A stretch of 37,188 nt of DNA from Clostridiales bacterium Firm_04 (GTDB lineage: Bacteria; Bacillota; Clostridia; Oscillospirales; Ruminococcaceae). The stretch spans positions 1 to 37,188 of the forward strand of contig LVAJ01000045.1 of NCBI GenBank assembly GCA_001603005.1. Direction: 5' to 3'. The position numbers and the translations under genes are program-made. The notes beneath the pieces are model-generated. The model did not search any database and had not been told where the DNA came from. It saw only the letters and a program-made list of their open reading frames with translations. Below are positions 32,024-37,188 of this stretch, in pieces (the stretch's first letter is position 1; each line of letters opens with the position of its first letter).

Positions 32024-33259
32024 TCAGTCGTAGCGCTCGTCGATGACGCGGGCGGTTTTCTTCATGCTGCGCGGGAGCACGCCGATCTCCACGACCTTGA
32101 CGATCGGGGTGAAGCCGATGCGGCTCTTGACCTTTTCCGCGATGCGGCGGCTCAGGTCGTTGAAGTCCACATGACCGTTCGTTTCGACATAGATGCGCAT
32201 GGTGTCCTTGCCGTCGAGATGCGAAATGCGGATCTGGTATTCGCTGGAGATCTCGGAGAACTGCGCGAGCACTTCCTCGATCTGCTTCGGGAACACATTG
32301 ACGCCCTTGATCTTCATCATGTCGTCGGTGCGCCCCTGAATGACGTCGATGCGCGGGTAATGCCGTCCGCAGGGACATGTGCCGGGGATGATGCGGGAGA
32401 GGTCATGCGTGCGGTAGCGGATGAGCGGTGCGCCTTCCTTGACCAGCGTGGTAATGACGATCTCGCCGAATTCGCCGTCCGGAACCGGCTCGCCGGTCTT
32501 CGGATCAATGATCTCCAGATAGATGAAATCATCCCAGATGTGCATGCCGGTGTTATGCTCGCAGTTGATGCCGATGCCCGGTCCGTAGATCTCGGTCAGA
32601 CCGTAGATGTCGTACAGCTCGATGCCGAGGCCTTCCGCGATGCGCGCACGCATTTTGTCGCTCCAGCGCTCCGAACCGATGACGCCCTTTTTCAGCTTGA
32701 TCTTGTCCTTGATGCCGCGCTTTTCGATCTCCTCGGTCAGCAGCAGCGCATAAGAGGATGTCGAGCAGAGCACGGTGCTGCCGAGCGACTGCATCATTTC
32801 GAGCTGCTTGTCGGTGTTGCCCGGTCCCATCGGGATCGCCATTGCGCCGAGCTTTTCGCAGCCGAGCTGGAAGCCGATGCCTGCCGTCCAGAGACCGTAG
32901 CCGGGGGTGATGTGGATGCGGTCTTTCTTCGTGATGCCGGCGACCTCATAACAGCGCGCGAACATCGTCGCCCAGTCGTCCACGTCCTTCTGGGTATAGG
33001 GGATGATGACCGGTGTGCCGGTCGTGCCGGATGACGAATGAATGCGGACGATCTGATCTTCCGGCGCAGTCATCAGTCCGAGCGGATAGGCTTCGCGCAG
33101 ATCGTTCTTTTCGGAGAACGGCAGCTTCAGGAAGTCCTCTGTCGATCTGACCTCGGAGATGCCTGCTTCACGCAGCTTTTTGCCGTAGAAGCTGTCGGCA
33201 TCGAGCAGTGCCTTGATGCGGTCATTGACCTGTGCGAGCTGTTTTTCGGAGATTTGCAT
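32024..33259 (-). CDS. paaK: Phenylacetate-CoA ligase (aryl-acid activating)
   Basis: 411 aa; AAAGGAATG upstream. Adenylate-forming enzyme: ATP + aryl acid + CoA to aryl-CoA + AMP + PPi (reversible). Seen: HSSSGTTGTPVIIPYTQKD (P-loop A3), GYGLWTAGIGFQLG, DIYGLTEIYGPGIG (A5), YRTHDLSRIIPGTCPCG (A7-A8; the Asp of YRTHDL binds ATP ribose), then a C-terminal PaaK lid (VFPKQIEEVL). Length matches the roughly 430-residue family. Located downstream of iorA-iorB, it likely works on phenyl-, hydroxyphenyl- or indole-acetyl-CoA produced by that oxidoreductase, yielding ATP when run backwards. The 350-bp gap separating it from iorB contains a structured repeat. Confidence 0.94.
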   Translation of the reverse strand: MQISEKQLAQVNDRIKALLDADSFYGKKLREAGISEVRSTEDFLKLPFSEKNDLREAYPLGLMTAPEDQIVRIHSSSGTTGTPVIIPYTQKDVDDWATMFARCYEVAGITKKDRIHITPGYGLWTAGIGFQLGCEKLGAMAIPMGPGNTDKQLEMMQSLGSTVLCSTSSYALLLTEEIEKRGIKDKIKLKKGVIGSERWSDKMRARIAEGLGIELYDIYGLTEIYGPGIGINCEHNTGMHIWDDFIYLEIIDPKTGEPVPDGEFGEIVITTLVKEGAPLIRYRTHDLSRIIPGTCPCGRHYPRIDVIQGRTDDMMKIKGVNVFPKQIEEVLAQFSEISSEYQIRISHLDGKDTMRIYVETNGHVDFNDLSRRIAEKVKSRIGFTPIVKVVEIGVLPRSMKKTARVIDERYD

Positions 33260-33360
33260 AGTGTTTCATTCCTTTCATGATATGCCGGAAGCCGGCGGAA
33301 TTGTGAGAAAGCGGGAAGATTCAGCGGATTTGCATGTACGTATCCGGCGAGCACCGGCAT

Positions 33361-33513
33361 TAAAGTTTTTGGTCGAGCTTTTTTCAAAAAGGTCGCAGGT
33401 CGAGGGCAGCGCCCTCGTCGCTCTCCGCAGAGAGCGAAACTCCCCTGCGTTCTGTTTCGGGAAGAAAGAGGCTTGGAGAAAGTCCACCTTTTCAAAGGGG
33501 CAACTTTCTCCAT
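33361..33513. repeat. Structured intergenic repeat between iorB and paaK
   Basis: A chain of hairpins: a TCGAGC...AAAAAGGTCG arm pair, GAGGGC-AGC-GCCCTC (33402-33416), CTCTCC-GC-AGAGAG-type, and GGAGAAAGT / ACTTTCTCC (33475-33511) with inner CCTTT/AAAGG. I recall closely similar intergenic blocks in many copies in Ruminococcus-like genomes. It could weaken or uncouple paaK expression. Nothing else in the 350-base gap looks functional. Confidence 0.55.
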
Positions 33514-33609
33514 TCTAAATCGCATCCGCGCAGCGGATACCGCTGTAACCCCTAAACCCGTCCCCGCTGATTGCTGCGGAAGTCAGTTGCAGATCAGTCG
33601 GATCAATTG

Positions 33610-34179
33610 TCATTCAAAGCGCAGAGCCTTGCTGTTCAGCTCGACAAACTGCGGCTTGACGGTCGCTTTCATGGTTGCTTCGATCTCGTCGATCGTGAAC
33701 GGAATGACATTCTGCCGGATCGCAAGCCCCAGCATGATCATGTTCAGCACCTTCGGGGAGCCGAGCGCTCTGCATGCCGCATCGCCGTCAATCGTCATGA
33801 GATGCTGCACATGCTGTTCGAGGTACTGCACCATTTCCCTGCCGGTGTAATCGGTTCCGGAGAGCGCTGCCGTCACGGGCATGATCGCGTGTGTATTGAG
33901 CACCACGGTGCCGTCCGGCTTCAGATACGGCAGCATGCGGACTGCCTCTGCCGGCTCAAATCCGATGATGATATCGGCGGTCTTTTCGGGGAACATCGGG
34001 CAGTGGAGATCATCTCCGAGGCGCAGGAAGCTGAATACGCTGCCGCCCTTCTGTGCCATGCCGATCGTTTCCGCGCTCATCACGGGGATCTGCTGTGCCA
34101 TTGCGGTCGCAGCGATCAGCTTGGACGTCAGCACAATGCCCTGTCCGCCGACGCCGCAGATCAGAATATTCGTCTGCAT
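33610..34179 (-). CDS. iorB: Indolepyruvate oxidoreductase, beta subunit
   Basis: 189 aa. The ATG shares one base with the iorA stop (TGATG), so translation is coupled. Landmarks of the gamma/beta-type subunit: NILICGVGGQGIVLTSKLIA, MSAETIGMAQKGGSVFSFLR, GFEPAEAVRMLPYLKPDG and VLNMIMLGLA. With IorA it oxidatively decarboxylates aryl pyruvates (from Phe, Tyr, Trp) to aryl-acyl-CoA using ferredoxin. The length matches the usual 190-200 residues. Confidence 0.95.
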   Translation of the reverse strand: MQTNILICGVGGQGIVLTSKLIAATAMAQQIPVMSAETIGMAQKGGSVFSFLRLGDDLHCPMFPEKTADIIIGFEPAEAVRMLPYLKPDGTVVLNTHAIMPVTAALSGTDYTGREMVQYLEQHVQHLMTIDGDAACRALGSPKVLNMIMLGLAIRQNVIPFTIDEIEATMKATVKPQFVELNSKALRFE

Positions 34180-35993
34180 CAGTCTGCACCCCCTGTCGTA
34201 ATCGCATGGAACGGACATACCTGCTCGCAGAGCCCGCAGCCCGTGCAGAGGGAATGTTCGATCGTCACAACGCCGTCCTGCACCACAATGCCCGGACATC
34301 CGAGCTGCCTGATGCAATGCTTGCACTGCGTACAGATCTCCGGATCAATCGCAGCGGGCTTTTCCGGTTTGATGAGCACTGCGCACGGCGATTTGAAGAT
34401 GATCGCCTTGACGCCGTCCTCTGCCGCGACGCGCTTCACAGTCGCGATCGCCTCATCGAGATGCAGCGGATCAACGGTCTCGACGGTCTTGACGCCGACG
34501 CCGTGCAGCACAGCCTCGATGCTGACCTTGTCCACGATCTGCCCCATCATCGTTCTGCCGGTGCCGGGATGCGGCTGGTGACCGGTCATTGCGGTGGTGG
34601 AATTGTCGAGCACAACGAGCGTCATATTTGCCTGATTGTAAACGGCATTGACCGCACCGGTGATCGCCGATGCAAAGAAGGTCGAATCGCCGACGAATGC
34701 AAAGCAGGTCGTGTCCGGCTCGATCTTGCCGATGCCCTGTGTGATGTTCACGCCGGCACCCATGCAAAGGCAGGTATCGACCATGTCCAGCGGCATCGCG
34801 TTGCCGAGCGTATAGCAGCCGATATCGCCGCAGAATACAGCCTTTTTGCCCTTCATTGCCTGCTTGACCGCATAGAACGACGCTCTGTGCGGACATCCTG
34901 CGCAGAGCACCGGCGGACGCACCGGCAGGGCAGGGGGCGGATCCATTGCCGCGGCAGCGGGCTTCTCCCAGCCGAGGAATGCGGCGAGATTGTCCGCGAC
35001 GGATGCACAGGTGTTTTCGCCTGCGTTTTTGACATCATGCGTCAGCTTGCCGCGGATCGTGACATTGAGATGATGCTTGCCGCAGAGGTATGTCAGCTCC
35101 CGCTCGATGACGGGATCCAGCTCCTCGATGCAGAGCACCTCATCGACAGACGAGAGGAACCGGAGCGCGAGCTGTTCCGGAAAGGGGAACGGCGTCGCGA
35201 TTTTCAGCAGATGCGGCGCGGATTTGCCGACGAGCGCTTCCTGCACATAGGTCGCACTGATGCCGTGCACGGCGATGCCCCTGCGGCAGTCCGGTGCCTG
35301 CGCGGGCGTCAGGACATTGTGCGCGTAATCCGAGAAAACGCTCTGCAATTCGACATTCCGCGCTTCGATGTTCATATGCGCCTGATAAGACAGCCGCGGG
35401 AAGATCACCCATTTTGCGGGATCGCGGACAAAGCCTTCGGGCTGATTGACCGCAAATTCGTCCGGATCCTTGACGGTGACGGATGCGTAGCCGTGGCAGA
35501 CGCGCGTGGTTGGGCGGAACAGAACCGGCGTGCGGTACTGCTCGGAAAAGCGGAACGCATCCTGGATCATGTCGTAGGCTTCCTGCACCGAGGACGGATC
35601 GAAGCAGGGGAGCTTGGAATAGGCTGCGAAGCTGCGGGTATCCTGCTCGGTCTGCGAGGAAATGGGACCGGGATCGTCCGCGACGAGAATGACCATGCCG
35701 CCCTTGACGCCGATATAGGCAAGGCTCATGAGCGGATCGGACGCGACGTTCAGACCGACCTGTTTCATGGTGACCATGCTTCTTGCGCCGCAGTAGGCGG
35801 CACCAGCGCCGAGTTCGAGCGCGGCTTTTTCGTTGACCGACCACTCGACATAGAGGCTGCCGTCATTGGATTTGGCTGCGGTTTCGAGCACCTCGGTCGA
35901 GGGGGTGCCGGGATAGCCGCAGACGAGGTTCAGCCCTGCCGCGATTGCGCCGCGTGCGATCGCAGCATTGCCCATCAGAAATTCCTGATGCAT
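34179..35993 (-). CDS. iorA: Indolepyruvate:ferredoxin oxidoreductase, alpha subunit
   Basis: 604 aa from the ATG at 35993 (AAAGGAG about 10 nt upstream). An N-terminal pyrimidine-binding TPP domain (GYPGTPSTEVLE, SVNEKAALELGAGAAYCGAR) and a central TPP-binding domain (CPHRASFYAVK, CGDIGCYTLG, FVGDSTFFASAITGAVNAVYNQAN, VLDNSTTAMTGHQPHPG) precede a C-terminal 2[4Fe-4S] ferredoxin: CTQCKHCIRQLGCP and CTGCGLCEQVCP. All cluster cysteines are intact. The reaction is arylpyruvate + CoA + 2 Fd(ox) to aryl-acetyl-CoA + CO2 + 2 Fd(red). First gene of the leftward group iorA-iorB-(gap)-paaK. It is expected to serve ATP-yielding fermentation of aromatic amino acids. Confidence 0.97.
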   Translation of the reverse strand: MHQEFLMGNAAIARGAIAAGLNLVCGYPGTPSTEVLETAAKSNDGSLYVEWSVNEKAALELGAGAAYCGARSMVTMKQVGLNVASDPLMSLAYIGVKGGMVILVADDPGPISSQTEQDTRSFAAYSKLPCFDPSSVQEAYDMIQDAFRFSEQYRTPVLFRPTTRVCHGYASVTVKDPDEFAVNQPEGFVRDPAKWVIFPRLSYQAHMNIEARNVELQSVFSDYAHNVLTPAQAPDCRRGIAVHGISATYVQEALVGKSAPHLLKIATPFPFPEQLALRFLSSVDEVLCIEELDPVIERELTYLCGKHHLNVTIRGKLTHDVKNAGENTCASVADNLAAFLGWEKPAAAAMDPPPALPVRPPVLCAGCPHRASFYAVKQAMKGKKAVFCGDIGCYTLGNAMPLDMVDTCLCMGAGVNITQGIGKIEPDTTCFAFVGDSTFFASAITGAVNAVYNQANMTLVVLDNSTTAMTGHQPHPGTGRTMMGQIVDKVSIEAVLHGVGVKTVETVDPLHLDEAIATVKRVAAEDGVKAIIFKSPCAVLIKPEKPAAIDPEICTQCKHCIRQLGCPGIVVQDGVVTIEHSLCTGCGLCEQVCPFHAITTGGAD

Positions 35994-36038
35994 GTAAGTA
36001 TCACTCCTTTCCGCGCGGTGCGCAGAAATATTCACTTT

Positions 36039-36067
36039 ATTATAGCATATTATGCGGGAAAGTGCAA
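36039..36067 (-). promoter_or_regulatory. Leftward promoter copy (e), iorA
   Basis: TTGCAC, 17-bp spacer ending AATATGC, TATAAT, preceded by CCCA; 46 bp before the iorA start. Confidence 0.85.
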
Positions 36068-36165
36068 TGGGCGTGTGTACATAATTTTTCGTGCGGGGAG
36101 CCCGCGGTATGTGCATGGCGATTTGTGATATTGCACAAAAACCGGAGTGGAATCAAGGTACCATT

Positions 36166-36216
36166 TGAAAGGTTTCAGTTTCTTATAATGAGAAAGTGAA
36201 ACTTTGAAACCTTTCA
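36166..36216. repeat. Perfect 12-bp inverted repeat with inner arms
   Basis: TGAAAGGTTTCA / TGAAACCTTTCA, continued inward by GTTTC / GAAAC after a 2-nt bulge. Sits upstream of the iorA promoter; operator or cruciform candidate. Confidence 0.6.
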
Positions 36217-36574
36217 GACTTGTGTTATAAAATGTATGTAATGCAGTTTGATGTACATGCAATTCATTGAATATGCTTCTATATCATGTATATGACATGC
36301 GCATTAAAATATATAACAATTTATTGTATCGGGCAGACACTGCCGCATCGCAGGCAAAAGCAGGCGAATGCAGGCGGATGCAAAGACCGGCAGTTCAAGC
36401 GGGACAGGATGTATGGACAGTGCCCTGAACGGCAGATCGTTCGGGGCGTTTGTCATTTGCGGGGATGCTGCGTCAGAGCAGGAATGATGTTCCGTTGCGG
36501 GGTACGTGACATGTGTACGCATTATTTGTTATAAGTAATACGTTTCAACATTTCACTTTCTCATTATTAGAGAA
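36178..36574. mobile_element. MITE-like AT-rich segment with imperfect inverted ends
   Basis: The left end (36178-36211) and the right end (36540-36574) are inverted copies of about 33 bp, sharing TTTCACTTTCTCATTAT exactly. The interior carries no supported gene. The size (about 397 bp) would suit a non-autonomous element. No clear target-site duplication was seen, so paired regulatory sites remain possible. From 36575 to 37075 I see no gene, only pyrimidine-rich and AT-rich stretches. Confidence 0.35.
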
Positions 36575-37075
36575 GTGGTACGTATCTGATTTAATAAATG
36601 CGATAATGCCGCATCTGCGTCGATTCTGAATGTTTCATTATTACGATATTGCGCATAAAAGTTGCATATCGTCATAAGAATTTGAATGCGAATTGCGTTG
36701 ATGTTGCTGTGATGTGTATAATATTGTTCTGTTATGTGCAATATTCTCCGTCATTTTAGCATGATGATATGTTATGAAATCTTACTTTCTGTGCGTGTGA
36801 AGCGGCTTTCGTCGTACTCTCTTGATCTTATGTCCGACGTTGGATTTGTCTGGGCGCGGGGCGCGAATGCGAGAGGGACAACCCAAGAAAGAGGGAAGTC
36901 GTCGCTGCGCTCCGGTCTCCCCTCTCCCTAAGGTTCTCCCCCTCGCGCTCCCTCTCTCCTTACCCTCTCCTCTCTATGTGTGCGCCGCAGTCGCGGATTG
37001 TTCTTGGGGGTTAAGTGCCCTTGTGCGCTTTCGCCGTCCGCGTCCGCCTGCGTATGCTCCCGATGCGTTCCGTTT

Positions 37076-37110
37076 TTCACTATTCATTCTTCACTATTCA
37101 CCATTCACTC
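37076..37110. repeat. Short imperfect tandem repeat
   Basis: TTCACTATTCA twice at a 14-bp offset, then a degenerate third unit (CCATTCAC). A simple-sequence tract. Confidence 0.6.
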
Positions 37111-37118
37111 TATCTATC

Positions 37119-37157
37119 GGGAGCGGCTACGCCACAGAAGCCGCGTCTAGCGGCGTG
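37119..37157. repeat. GC-rich hairpin repeat, copy 2
   Basis: The core CAGAAGCCGCG-T-C-T-AGCGGCGTG matches 12291-12313 with two changes in 23 bp, and the flank GGGAG...ACGC also matches. It lies at the window edge, so the right boundary is unclear. Confidence 0.6.
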
Positions 37158-37188
37158 TGCTTCGCATGTGAGGATAGTCCGCGAAACC

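Noticed and set aside
36050..36262. 70-aa leftward open frame over the iorA promoter
   Set aside because: It covers the promoter and the perfect dyad and has no ribosome site.
36553..36741. 62-aa leftward open frame starting at a TTG
   Set aside because: A weak GGAG is present, but the start is poor, no promoter is visible and the AT-rich composition gives such frames by chance.
37160..37188. GAGGATAGTCCGCG near the window end resembles the RNase P RNA conserved region (GAGGAAAGTCCG)
   Set aside because: It differs at an invariant position, and the sequence before it does not form the expected P1-P3 structure; the window stops too soon to check the rest.

Overview
The window looks like chromosome of a cellulosome-forming Ruminococcus-type Firmicute (Oscillospiraceae). 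Two secreted proteins carry type I dockerins, one of them on a CBM22 + CE4 xylan-type esterase with a 21-Thr linker. Promoters are classic sigma-A (17-bp spacers, often TGC before TATAAT) and ribosome-binding sites are strong AGGAGG types. Genus is inferred from protein content only; no rRNA or tRNA gene was seen.

Region 1 (1-9.9 kb) is accessory DNA. It holds the 3' part of a class II glutamine amidotransferase-like gene, a small serine recombinase with a near-palindrome in front of it, and a divergent pair made of a 334-aa unknown protein and a 947-aa HerA/FtsK-like ATPase with a possible degenerate DUF927-like N-terminal half. A 57-aa protein, a PF09820-type AAA/PD-(D/E)XK protein and a large serine recombinase follow. 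A bidirectional terminator at about 9.9 kb closes the block, which reads as parts of one or more integrated elements.

Region 2 (10-17.2 kb) has a leftward SNF2 helicase and a rightward Bce-type module: response regulator, intramembrane-sensing kinase, ABC ATPase and FtsX-like permease, as used for sensing and detoxifying cell-envelope peptide antibiotics.

Region 3 (17.3-28.3 kb) is mostly envelope and surface functions: an S41-like protein with a dockerin, a membrane-anchored SH3b protein, a flotillin coupled to a flavin reductase, a phosphodiester-glycosidase-like protein next to a single-pass protein with a basic disordered tail, a wall-anchored protein with a lone EF-hand-like loop, and a 59-aa arginine-rich mini-protein.

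Region 4 (28.3-37.2 kb) has leftward nadA without nadB or nadC, a 1-kb noncoding region that looks like a long structured leader or separate RNA ending in a strong terminator, the dockerin CE4 esterase, and a leftward iorA-iorB-paaK set for fermentation of aromatic amino acids. The last 1.1 kb has no convincing gene but contains several repeats.

The most unusual signals are noncoding: five near-identical promoter units, all pointing left and two of them paired; a 33-bp exact duplication upstream of nadA; the roughly 350-nt putative RNA before the esterase; an AT-rich segment with inverted ends near 36.2-36.6 kb; and a GC-rich hairpin repeat shared between 12.3 and 37.1 kb.
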